From NCBI GenBank assembly GCA_026120185.1, contig JANUWF010002059.1, forward strand, positions 1,033,501 to 1,097,500: a stretch of 64,000 nucleotides of DNA, written 5' to 3'. Of the stretch, positions 1 through 11,165 are shown one piece after another. Source of the stretch: Voacanga thouarsii (taxonomy: Eukaryota; Streptophyta; Magnoliopsida; Gentianales; Apocynaceae). The translations under genes were made by a program, and so were the position numbers. Within the stretch, counting starts at the first letter, position 1, and each line of letters starts with the position of its first letter. Below the pieces are notes generated by a model that saw only the letters and a list, made by a program, of their open reading frames with translations, was not told where the DNA came from and ran no database searches.

Positions 1-1454
1 CCTTTTTATTACCTCTAACTTTGTCCTAACATCTTCATAATTTAAATGAACCAAAATCCATTAAATCTCTTCTTTTAATTCCAAAAAATTCTGTGATAAT
101 TCTTCAGCCTTGAATTTCGAAAATCAATCTTGAAGGATAGAAGATTGGCTGAAAATAGGAGAGAAGTTATGATGGGTTCCCAAGAGAAATAAATCACCAT
201 GGTAGAACCTTCAATCCTGCTTTCATGTTGATCATGGTTTTATTGAAGGAAAATTTGAGAAAAATTCCAGCATTCTTGTTAGTCCAGCTTTCAAAAAAAA
301 TCAGCCAGTAATCCTAACCATTTGCTGCCAAAAAAATGGTCATTTCATGTGGCTTGAAGACTGAAAATTCTGTGCAAAATTCGGACTGCACAAACTGCAC
401 AAAACCAGGAAAATTTCCTGCACAATTCACTGCATTCTAAGCCGAAATTGAAGCTGTCTTTTGTCATTAATTCAGCCGAGGCACCCTCTGTTTTTCTCCA
501 AGAAGGAAGCTGGAAAATCACCCTTAAAAGACCCTCAAAAACTCCAAGAAAATCAACTGCAAAACGGACTGAAGAAGTGCAGAAATTCTGCACAGAAAAA
601 TGCTGCAACCGTTCGCAGCTTTGAACACCATAGAACCAGAATTTTTCCAGCTTTGTTCTCTTCAAGCCCTGGCCGAAAACCACCCTTCAACCTCTGCAAA
701 TTGGACCTTGTTCAGCCATGGACTAAACACCATTAACCTCCACACTTACCTTGAGTACTTGGACTCTATAATCATACCTAAAAAATATCCTAAGATCACT
801 CTATCCAAAACTCATTTGAACTTCAAAAAATTCCAGAATTCTTGCTTCATTAAATCACTCTTGTATCAAGCTAGCAAACCAGAATTTTCTCTGCCATTGT
901 AAACTAAATTTCGGCCAGCCTTAGAGCTATATTAACCTTCATTCATTTTAGCAAAACCAAACAGGCCAGCCGGCACCATTGAAGAACAAGGAAACCTCTC
1001 CCCATTAAACACCATTAATATATCCTATACCTCAAACCACTCCTCAAATCACTCCATTTGAATTTCAAACAATCTGCTTTTTCTCTCCCTCTCTAAGCTG
1101 AAACCGAAACCCCTGAATTCCTTAAACTAATCAGCCAGCACTCTCCAGAAATTCATCTAGCATTTTCCCTCAACTCTCTCCATTTTCACCAAGAACACCA
1201 AGAACACACACTACCTTTATTCAAGCCAAAGACTACTCTAAACACCTCCAATCCCTCTCAAAAACTCCAGAACACTCCTACATACTCCCTAGAGTTCATT
1301 TCTGGAATTTATAACATCAATGCTCGAAAATAAAAATTAGCATTCGGATCAAAACCAGTTTTTCCCTTGAAGTCTCAAGAACATCATTAAGGTAACCAAG
1401 AACAATTCTTTTGTTCATCTTCTTATCTTCAATCTTTAACATATCATGCTAATG

Positions 1455-1456
<2 letters not shown>

Positions 1457-1497
<41 letters not shown>
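1457..1497. repeat. (CT)n microsatellite at a fixed place in LTR A
   Basis: About 20 CT units, followed directly by CGGCCGAAATGG. The same tract and the same following motif recur in the other copies of this LTR family (reverse at 4053-4108 and 13914-13970, forward at 31093-31141), so it belongs to the element and is not a chance expansion. Confidence 0.95.
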
Positions 1498-1499
<2 letters not shown>

Positions 1500-2750
1500 C
1501 CGAAATGGTTATGACAACCATGGCTATTTTCTCTCCTCCTCTCTTGGACAATTCAAGACTCTCAAGCGTGGACCTTCTTAAATCTTCATCGAAGTAATCA
1601 TTAACCAAGTATTTTTCCTTAACCATTCTTTTAATTATGAATTCATGTCTCTTAAATATGGATAGGGAGAATAGAATATGAATGGGGGATTGAGTATATG
1701 CATATGTATGAAGGGGTTGAGATTAGGACACGAGAGTGATTGATCATGTTTAAGCTATATGGATTTTCTTGTCAATCAATGTATGATCATCGTGTCTTAA
1801 GAAAATTATGGATAGTTAAAGCATGTTAGATGAAATGACACATTTGGGTGAATAGGATTTTCATGTTCTTATCTTCATTGAAGCCATGGTTATGATTATG
1901 GTTAGTAGAGATTTGCCATGTGATAGCATGTGTAGATTTAAGCCTACGTTCATGAATGGATTAGTTTGTTGTTTGATGTTGGAGAATATGTTCATGATTC
2001 TTATTAGTAGTAGGAAAATTATGATAATGATCTTGTTGATCCAAGGTTATTTTAATTAGCAAATTTTAGTATCTTAATTAAAATTATTACTATATTTTTC
2101 CTCTAAGATTTCAAAATTTCTAGGAAGCTTTGGAAATGGGGTATTAAATGAAATATTGATATTTTACTAGTCAAATAAATAATATTTTTCATTAAAAATA
2201 ATATATGCATATGTATAATATTAAATAAGATCTTTTTATATAAATATTATTAATAAATAAAATATTAATGACCTTGTAGGCCTATAGTCATAAATATTAT
2301 TCATATTTAAATTTGTTTGTTATTTATTAAACAAAATTTAACAAAATTATTTATTATTAATTTTATTTATTACTAATTATTTATTATCTATTTAAAAAAT
2401 TTAAAAATAATTAAAAAATTAATTGTAAATTTATTATTTATTTAAGTAACATTATTTTTAAAATTACCATTTATTAATATTTAGGGCTTGGTATTATTCA
2501 ATATTCAAACCTTAGTTTATTTATTAATAATAACGCTCAAGAATTATTATTTAAGTCTATAATTTATTAGCAATTATTTTAGAACCCCTAGTTATTTTAA
2601 CTTATCAAGCTAGACTTATTTTGTAAAATCATTAATCATCTAGCCTTAAAGCTTAAAACATTAGGGTTATGATTGTAATAAGTTGAACTAGGATTAATTG
2701 TGTAAGTAAATATAGCTTGAGTATAACCTTATGTCTTGTGTTTACCCTAG

Positions 2751-2804
2751 GCGGGGTTAGGTCAGCCTTGGAAGACTTTTGAATTCGAGCAAGCAAAGGA
2801 TCAG
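2751..2804 (+). other. Exon-like 54-nt segment in LTR A
   Basis: Preceded by an acceptor-like TTTACCCTAG and followed by a donor-like CAG/GTAAGT. The homologous segments in LTRs B and C are also exactly 54 nt and keep acceptor and donor, and a 60-nt counterpart is seen in LTR D. I infer a spliced non-coding exon of the LTR transcript; there is no RNA evidence here. Confidence 0.45.
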
Positions 2805-4050
2805 GTAAGTTCCTGCATGGAATTATTTGAAGACCAAAACTTACTGTGGCAAGCCAAATGTGATGTGTATGGACATTCCTGATGTAAAGGCAATTAAGGA
2901 CTGTTTTTCCTTTTCATTCCAGTCAACCAAATCATTTGAAAATCAAACAAGCAATTTTACACAAAATGCTGAATTCTTTCTAAAACCTAACTTTGACAAG
3001 AATTTTAGAAACCCTTAATTGCTATTTCCAAATAAAACAATGTGTGATCAATTTTCTTCCAAGTGGGACAATCAACGTTGAGTACTCAATAAGGGTAGAC
3101 CACTAGGACTAGTCTTTAAAGGGTTAGGGTAAGTCTCCCAATAGGTGGCTACCTTTGAGGGGTGAGTCCTTCCTGGATAGGATGCCAGTCCGGTAGGTTA
3201 TGCCGATTCGAGCTAGCAAGTTTTCAATCATGTGGACTGTGTATTTTCGGAGTGGACAACCGGTAAGTTTGGGTGTAGAGATGGAGGAGTATCTCACCTG
3301 GTGGGCCGTACACCTACCATTTGTCAGCTTGCACAAAGTGTGGCATTCTGACCATTATTTAGTCATGGGGCCCAACGTCTAGTAACCCATGGCTACCCAT
3401 TTGAGTGGTTGTATTTATTGTGCACATGTATGGTTTGAAAAGCGAAACACCACTCCTTATTTTCGACACTTATTTAATGCTTGCCAGCATTTGCTCTTGT
3501 GAAACTTTTACAACTTGCATACATGAATGATTTTACCTGAAACACTCAAAGCACACACGGGCTTACTGAGATTCTTATCTCATCACCTTTTATGCCATGT
3601 TTTAAGGTTGATCCAGCTGTAGAGGTCATTAGCTAGACTTGTTGCCTATGCTTTGAAGACTTCATGTTATTTTCTTTATGTGATGTTTTGAGAGAATGTA
3701 GCAAACAATTTATATTGGATTTGTTCCTGTACTTATCTTTTGGATTGTAATAAGTTTAATTTTAAAGTATTTATTTTATTTTATTATATGTGACCTAGTT
3801 ATAAAGACCCCTTGTCCTTTGGACGGGGCGACATCCTCGGCCCTATTGGGCCCAGGCAGTGGGGTGTTACACTAGAGACATGAATTTAGAATTTAAAAGA
3901 AAGATTGTAAGGACTTACTTGGTTGAGGAATACCTTGAAGGAGTTTAGAATGGATCTCAACTCATAGATGCCTAGCTTCGTCCAAGGAAGATGGAGAAAG
4001 TATGGCCATAGGAGAAGAAGCCATCTGGCCAAGAGAAGAGAGTTTTGGCC

Positions 4051-4052
<2 letters not shown>

Positions 4053-4108
<56 letters not shown>
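4053..4108. repeat. (GA)n microsatellite in LTR A'
   Basis: Reverse-strand equivalent of the (CT)n tract at 1457-1497, with one AA interruption near 4081. Confidence 0.95.
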
Positions 4109-5727
4109 CCATTAGCATATTTATTCATATATATTTTCACTAGAGATCAAGATTGGATAAGATGAAGTTGTTAGAACAAACCTACCTTGAAGGTGTTCTT
4201 GAACCTTCACAGAATTTTCTAGTTTTTTATCCAAACTAGCAAGTTGGTTTGTGGAGTTTGATGTTAAGAATAGTATTGATGGACTCACGGTAGTGAGTAG
4301 GTTAAATTTGGAAATTTTAGAGAAGGTTTGAAGTGGTTTGGAGGGGTATTAGGTGAAAGGAAGGACTAGGTGTTCTTGGTGTGTTCTTGAAGGTTGAAGG
4401 GATTTGAGAGATTTTGTTTTGCAGCTGCCGAAATTCTGTGAGAACTAGGGCTGCCGAATTTTCTGTAGGGTTTAGGAAGATGGCTCTCTGGTTTGGAAGG
4501 GAAAAGGAAAGGCTAGTTGTTAAAATCCTTGAAGATATTTTTAGGAAGTAAATTTGGAAACTAAATATTCAAGAATATCTTGATTATTGGAGAGCTTTGG
4601 AAGTCTGCCATGGCCGACTGTTTTGAGCAGTATTTCGGTTGATTGAAAGCTGGTTTAAGAAGGCTTGTGGTGGCCGAAAACAAGGAGCATAATGGTGAAG
4701 AAAAAGTCTGGTTATTTGAGGGATACTTTATGGAAGGTTGCTAAACCAAGGTGGCTAGAATTTTGGTAATCAATCAAGCATGATTACAGGGATTTGTTGG
4801 AGAGATTTTCGAGCAGCCATGTCTGAATTTTGTGCAGAAGCTTAAGAGAGATAATGGAGCACAGTTACTGAAGGTTTAAAGGAAGTTTATGCAAAACAAG
4901 GATGGGATTTCGGCTGGAAGAGAATTAGGAAACAAAGCTGGATAGTTAGACTGCACAGGATTTTCGCTAGGCTGGAATTCCTGGATAGTTTTTCGGCTGC
5001 CATTTTCCAGCTAGCTTGCAGAGATTTTGAAGGGAAATTTTAGGGGCTTTCAAGGCTGGTTTCCAACCTTCTTCATGGAGGAAAAACATGGCTAAGGTGC
5101 TGAACAAAATTTGGAAGAAAACAGCTTGGTTTTGGATCTCTAAAGCTGCGATTTGCACAAGAATTTTTCGGGTTTTGCACCACTTTTGTGCAGTCTGAAA
5201 ATAGCCAGAAAAATCCAGATTCTAGGCTGAGCAAAAGGGCCTTTTTCTGGAAGCATTTGGGAGGGAATAATGGTTAAGAATTTCGACACCTTGAAGGCAC
5301 ACAAAGCTGGAAAATTTTAGTTCTATGCATGAAGGGAAATGAACCTAGCTAGAGTGAATTTTTAGCAAGTTCACTAGAGGGATTTATCCTCTTGGAATCT
5401 CCCATAACTCTTCCACATTTTCAGACCATAAGATGCCTTTCACTAAGACATTTTGATCCTATAAAACCACAGAACTTTACTGAAATTTCTGGAAAGAAAA
5501 TGGCTAGAACAACTTGATCAAACTAATGAGTTGAGAAATAAGGAAAATCAAAGATCAAGGGGAAATGAATTCCCCTTAGGAAATTCGTGTAGGGCAAAGG
5601 AGTAGAATGATGATACTCCTAATATGTCTCTCTTAGGACAACTTCTCTACCCTACTCCAAGCACATAAAGCCGAAATTATTACTTCCCAAGCAAAAATAA
5701 AATTTAACCAAGCTAAAGCTCCTATGA

Positions 5728-5793
5728 TGGAATTTGAACCCAAGACCTCAAGAACTAATTCTAAGGCTCTAACCACTACACCACAACAACTCT
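5728..5793 (-). other. tRNA-like segment (A box/B box) in LTR A'
   Basis: The minus strand reads TGGTGTAGTGG (matches the A-box consensus TRGYNNARNNG) at 5783-5773 and GGGTTCAAATTCC (B-box-like, one extra T) at 5741-5729. The A box lies 255 bp from the LTR start. It is not a functional tRNA gene: no acceptor stem is seen. It may be a captured SINE head. Confidence 0.55.
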
Positions 5794-6038
5794 TGTTCTT
5801 ATTTTCCCTCTAAAAAAAATATTTTCTATTCAATCCTCAAGCTATCTCCTTTTTTCCACCTCAAGCAAAATTACCATTTTGCCCTTCTCAAGCAATACCC
5901 ACAACCAAGCCTTCAAGACAATAAATCTCAAATCCAAAACACAGAAAATCATATAAAAATATATTTAAACATGGAATAAAGTATGATATGCATCCCAACC
6001 CCCCTTACTCCAAGACTGGTTTTGAATGGGGCTTCACA

Positions 6039-6335
6039 CCGGCTGTACTCTGGATAACATTACGTGAAAATCAAGAAAAAAATTGGCGAACAATGGAAGA
6101 AACAGAATACAACTGGTGCTGGCTCTAACAGCCAAGGCAGCGCCAGCTGTGCCCTGAGGATAAGACGGACTTTGATTTTTTTCACGCGATTTTTGGTAAT
6201 TTGCAGATTTTTAGTATCTTCCCACTTCTACTCAGCGAAGAACCTTACACCAAGGAGTTTAGGCACTTTCTAAGCCTATATATAGAAGGAAAACACAAGA
6301 GAAAATAGGGGAATTCATAGATCATTATAGAAAAT
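6039..6335 (+). mobile_element. Athila-type LTR F2, first fragment
   Basis: Forward sequence collinear with the reverse complement of about 17870-18090. It includes the GC-rich CCAGCTGTGCC block and ACACAAGAGAAAATAGGGG. It breaks at 6335, where the full-length reverse element F1 begins, and resumes at 18375. The left end was cut by insertion of A'. Confidence 0.75.
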
Positions 6336-9300
6336 TGATGCGTATGGATTTGGGTATAAAAAATCATATAAAAATAAGCATATTCCAAATTAAGTTTACA
6401 TTAAAACGTTAAACCCAAATTACACATATGAGCAAGTGTACTCATTATTAACATAGCATAGGGTTCAAACGAGTGTCGATCCTCAAGGAACAAGTATACA
6501 TTAATAACATTTCTTTCATTGTTTAACCGACTCGATAAAGTGAAAAAAGAAATAAAATAAAACAAAAGAAAATAAAAATAAAAATATATACATGTCAAGG
6601 ATGGAGAAGTATACAACTAAAACCATTGTTTAGACAAACATGATCTTAAAGAACCCAACCATTATCATAACTAATTATTCTCTTGGCATCATGAAGGATT
6701 AATGTAGATTCACTTCGATGGTCAATCCATGAAATCACTACCTTTTAGATAAATTAGAATAACTTGGTCTCGTCTCAACTAATTCATCCAAAAGATGCAT
6801 TAAACACAGTCCTCAATTAAATTTTCTTGGTCTCGAAAAATTTAAAACATGAAAATAATCAATGAACCCTTGGTCTCAGAAGACATCAATTAATCTTCAA
6901 TTACCAGTTCTAATCAATCAAACCCCTTGGTCCAACAAGTTAATAGCCAACAGAATATGAAATTAAAAAATTGAAACTACCATCAACCCCCTTGGTCCAG
7001 TAAGTTAATGGAGAGAACCAACCAACTAATCTCGTAATAAGTACAAGTAATTGAATACAAAGAATAACAATCAATTAATCAAAAGATCAAACAATGCTAA
7101 AAATCATGAATATCTGAAACAACGTGGAATTACAATAAAATAATTAACATATCATTGTTCAAAAAAAAGAAAACAAAATAAAAGAAAGCACTCATAGACA
7201 AGCCTCATTCTTCTTCCTTTGAAGACCTTCTTGCATAACCCTCCTTGAATTGAAGAATTTCTCATTTGATTTGAGTGATTTGCTATGATGATCAATGAAT
7301 TCTCCCATTTTCCCTTATGTTTTCCATCTATTCATAGGCTTGGAAAGTGCCTAAACTCATTGGTGTAATGTTCTTGGCCGAGTAGAAGTTTGAAAGTACT
7401 AAAACTCCACAGATTACCAAAAACTGTGTAGAAAAAAAATCAAGCACCACCTTAACTTTAGGGCACAGCCGGCACCGCCTTAGTCACTAAAGCCAGCACC
7501 GGTTCCACTCTGTTTCACTCTATTTTGATAATTTTTTTATCGCCTCGAAGTTCGTGTCATTATGTTAGTGTTGGGCCCTAGAGGCAATCACTTGTACATT
7601 GTATATGACACATTTTATTTTAATAAAAGGCATTATTTATCTTACAATTTCTTTTATTTACTTTAAGTAATATAACTGTTCGATAAAGTCCCTAGTACAA
7701 CACTGTGTTAAGGAAATCGTGATAGAGATCATGATATGAGATTTCTATTGCACTGGATGGTGTTAGTACTTAAATAGTCCCTAGTCATAGTATTAATGAG
7801 ACAGGACATCATTAATGCATCAAGACTAGCATGTGTTAGACTTTTTGATTTGATCAGATAGTGGTTCTCATAACCGTGAGTATTGAGATACTCAAAATTA
7901 ACACATGGATGCTTGTTAATGGAACAAGTTCATTGGATAACCTAACTTTGAGATAATCAACTGGATGACTATTTAGCGCCAGTGATATAATCTCAATATA
8001 GCAAACGTGCAAGTATCCTTAGACTTGAGATCTCTAAGGTACTTTGTTTGCTGAGCTTTGTACTTTGATTCCAATTTTCGGAGCTCGATCAAGGGCACCT
8101 ATGGGATGGATATTGGGTACATTGTGAGGTAAATGAAAGTAGTTGAGAGGGTCAATAAAGGATTCACCACTCCTAATAGTAGGGGAGAATATCTCACGGC
8201 CACTTGTAGGAATTACTACTCGAGAAGTCCTTGGCCAAGGCAATTATGTATTGGAAATAGTTCCAGTTGATACACATCTAAAGTAGTGGGTCCTTAGTAC
8301 AAGTACCATTATATTCGGGCCAGAATTATTTCTGGAGGGAGTTGGCACTAATTCCGTACTCCAAACCAAATGAGATATTGTATGGTAAAAGGAGTTAATT
8401 GCACTGAAGTTTGTTATTGAAGGGTTCATGTCAATCTACTTGACTTCCTGGACTCTTGGGTGGTCATGATGTGTTCTAGATACCGTTCATGATATGGGAA
8501 TATGGGTTTATTAATTGATGAATTAATAAACAAATCCTGATTAGAATTAATAGGATTAATTCTAATTAATTATAGATTATTAATCTCAAAGACGTTTGGA
8601 TTAATTCATGTTCGCTGCCAATTGACTGGGAAACCTAATAGGTCACACAAAATAGAGAATTATATACTCATGATGTTATTTGATAACATGGTGGGGTTGA
8701 TTGAGAGAAATAGAAGTTGTTGTGGACAAATTATAATTAGTTATAATTTGTGGTCCAAATTATAATAGTAAGAACTTGATGTTTCCAATTACAATTAGGA
8801 AATTGTAACTGTTTTAGAATTCTGAGATTGGAGTCTATTTAGAGCAAGATTTTCGTGTAACATGATGATGAAACACACGAAACCCTAGCTGTGAGCAAGA
8901 CACACGATCTTCTCTCTCTCCTCGTTTTACTGAAAACAAAAACAGCCCTAGCCGCCATCTTTTTCTGCTAGCACAGAAAATTTTAGTGCTTGAGTATTCT
9001 TCTGTGTGGATTACAATTAGAGATAACCACACACTGTGATTATAGTGGTTAGACATTTAACTCTCGTAGAGTTTGCATAAGAGGATTGCTAGATCGCGCC
9101 TCGACTTGAAGAAGTTTAATTTTGTACTTCAGACGATTATCCAAAAGTAAAAGATGTTACCTTTATTATCATTATATCTTGTTTTCCACACATAGATGGG
9201 TCCTGGGATGGTATCTCATTTTATTTTCTACTGCACCGTATAGGATACGAGCTTGAGATACCCAACACAAAATACCTTTCTAAGGGTAAAATCTCAAATA

Positions 9301-9388
9301 TGAAGGAATACGGCTAGTTTTTGAACAAAATATATCGCAAAAGAGCCTCAAATAACTTGAAAAAATATGACTAATTTAGCCCCTATCA
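6336..9388 (-). repeat. 3' LTR of F1, split by a copia-like LTR
   Basis: Homologous to the LTR at 16931-18374. It is 3053 bp because a 1699-bp insert occupies 7569-9267. About 90 bp present in the partner LTR (around 18160-18254) are missing at the insert junction. The GC-rich AGCCGGCACCGCC motif lies at about 7467-7503. Confidence 0.85.
7569..9267 (+). mobile_element. Copia-like solo LTR inside the F1 3' LTR
   Basis: The 1699-bp block starts TGTTGGGCCCTAGAGGC and ends GAGATACCCAACA, giving perfect 7-bp inverted TGTTGGG/CCCAACA ends as in many plant Ty1/copia LTRs. It interrupts sequence that is continuous in the sister LTR apart from the missing 90 bp. The flanks GTTAG and CAAAA do not form a target duplication, consistent with a deletion at the junction or recombination. 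No internal region or ORF is attached. The lineage is not assigned. Confidence 0.72.
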
Positions 9389-9406
9389 ATTCCCCCACAC
9401 TTAGCT
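9389..9406 (-). promoter_or_regulatory. Polypurine tract of F1
   Basis: The minus strand reads CTAAGTGTGGGGGAAT directly before the 3' LTR start TGATAGGGGC. It would prime plus-strand DNA synthesis. Confidence 0.85.
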
Positions 9407-9407
9407 C

Positions 9408-9427
9408 TTTGCTTATCCTTAAGCAAA
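9408..9427 (-). other. Hairpin next to the F1 PPT
   Basis: TTTGCTTA at 9408-9415 and TAAGCAAA at 9420-9427 are perfect complements around a 4-nt loop, immediately upstream of the PPT in element orientation. Confidence 0.75.
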
Positions 9428-10916
9428 ATATCAAGAACAAGTAGGAAAACACAAGGTTTCATCAAATCACTTAATCAATTTCAAAATAATATCTCTAATG
9501 CTTTCTTCATTCAAGAACATAAAAAACATGCCACTACATTTTTCGCAACAAATGCAAGACTTGTGTAGTGAATAATGACTTAGTAGAACCATCTCAACAC
9601 TTAACAATATTCTCAGACCATTGGAAAGAATTTAGCTAAAAAAGAATATGCATTCCATAGGCTTACATTTCATACACTCTCTCCCCTAATCCGAGACATA
9701 TCATGATTCTACTTAGATCAAGTAGGACTTTCAAGCTTGTACTATAAGGCTAAAGGTTTGTAATGTAGCTTATCAAACGAAGGATATAGGAGATTCAAAT
9801 ATCAAAGAAACTGAGAGTTCGCAAGAAAAGGATGAACAAATGAATCAATAATTTCCAACCCTTCTTACTCTCCTATTCCAAAAATCAATCAAACCAAAAC
9901 CTTATATAGCAATTACAACTCCACTCAAGCAAATCCTGCATATTCTCTTTATTTTTTCTTTTTCTTTCATCAACTCTTTTTTTATTTCTTTTTCAAGATC
10001 ACTCAAATTTCCAGCAATGGTGACAAGTACTTTATATGAACTTACCTTTTTACAACTCAATCACCATTCCTTTTGTGATCTTTTGTCTCTCTTCTCCTTT
10101 CAAAAATTTTTCTTTTCTTTTTTTTCTCTCTTCTTTTCACTTTTACTGCTGCTTTTCTTTTCTTTCTCAATTTCTTTTTTCCCATCTTTTCTAGCAGCTG
10201 TTTCTTTTCTTCTCTTATTTTCAATCTCTCTTTCCTTTTTCTTCTCTTTCTTTTATTTCTTTTTTTTCTCTTTCCGGCTCAATGCACTATTGATGCATGA
10301 CTAAAAGTAACAAGTCATGATCTTTTCCAAGTATTCTTCCTCAACATTCTCTTACAAATACTTTCATCCATCAAGAGCATAAAGATTTGGAAAATTATTC
10401 AAACTCTCAGAAACAAACAATGGACAAAGTATTGTGACGAGTTTTAAGAAAGAAATCAACAATTTAGGCTCAAAATAGGCACTAGGGATAATATAACAAT
10501 AGATAGGCTTGAAAAGCTCAAACTATCCAAAGAAGGTCTATTACCGGCATCCCTAAGTTAAATCATGAATATCTTTCTTATTTCACCTCGAGAGGTATTC
10601 AAGTAAGTTCTAGAATTCTCCATGAATTTTAGTAGAAAAACAGTTTTAAGAACAATGCAAAGCATTGGATCAAGAACTACTTCGTCCAAGTGCGTGCAAA
10701 CAGTCATGCATAAGCCATAAATGATATAGAACATATGCTCTATAATCCATCATAAAGACATGCATTAAAAATACAGCTTGAAATCTCAAAGAAAATCAGA
10801 AAAAAATTGAAAAAATTTGCTCTCAAATAAGGATCCAAAGAAGAATTTTGAGAAGATTATAGAAGAATCGAGAAGATTATGAAGAATGAATAATAGAAGA
10901 ATTATCAATCTACCCA

Positions 10917-10935
10917 CTCCCCCACACTTAAATTG
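10917..10935 (-). repeat. Internal PPT-like repeat 1 of F1
   Basis: The minus strand reads CAATTTAAGTGTGGGGGAG, repeating the core of the terminal PPT. A short GAAC/GTTC hairpin precedes it in element orientation. Confidence 0.7.
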
Positions 10936-11145
10936 AACATTGTTCTCAATGACCAAATAAATAGAACAAGAAAAATAGTGCCATGGGACCAAAAATAAAG
11001 GCGTAAAGAGAAGAAAGAAAATACTTCCATACTTTGTGCCCACAATAAATTTGTTTCTCAATTTCAAAATATTCCAAAGTAGCTCAATACTAATAAAACA
11101 CCAAGATGATTGATAAAAACTTGGACAAAGTATATCACCAAACCA

Positions 11146-11165
11146 CTCCCCCACAGTTAAATTGG
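11146..11165 (-). repeat. Internal PPT-like repeat 2 of F1
   Basis: The minus strand reads CCAATTTAACTGTGGGGGAG, with a GGAC/GTCC mini-hairpin just upstream. It is a third copy of the same module. Confidence 0.7.

Larger units (their letters stand above)
1..3871 (+). mobile_element. Chromovirus-type long LTR, copy A (left end outside window)
   Basis: Forward copy of a family of about 4.26-kb LTRs also seen at 11610-15873 and 29184-33449. By collinearity with the copy at 29184 it lacks about 480-500 bp of its 5' end, which lies left of the window. It contains the (CT)n tract at 1457-1497, an AT-rich middle (about 2060-2560), the exon-like segment 2751-2804 and the conserved 3' part, and ends in GGGGTGTTACA. 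The long LTR, the TGTRAMACCCC...GTTACA ends and the iMet-type PBS next to a related copy (near 24850) suggest a Tekay/Del-type chromovirus; that lineage call is inference. The LTR ends exactly where a reverse copy (A') resumes, so A inserted into A'; the candidate target duplication is CTAGA at 3872-3876, its partner being off-window. The small ORFs here are not coding. Confidence 0.82.
3872..6038 (-). mobile_element. Chromovirus-type long LTR, copy A' (5' half, reverse)
   Basis: Reverse-strand copy of the same family. Its 6038 end reads TGTGAAGCCCC on the minus strand, and it runs to about LTR position 2120, where copy A interrupts it; the rest must lie left of the window. It carries the (GA)n tract and the tRNA-like segment at 5728-5793. 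The right flank CCGGC (6039-6043) would be its target duplication. With copy A it forms an imperfect inverted repeat. Confidence 0.82.

Noticed and set aside
5728..5793. Functional tRNA gene
   Set aside because: A and B boxes are present but no acceptor or anticodon stem can be drawn, and the B box has an extra base.
10017..10304. Phe/Leu/Ser-rich 95-residue ORF that looks like a membrane protein
   Set aside because: It translates a low-complexity pyrimidine tract in the F1 non-coding region.
9391..11165. CRISPR-like array from repeated CTCCCCCACA motifs
   Set aside because: There are only three unevenly spaced copies in a plant retrotransposon; they are polypurine-tract repeats.
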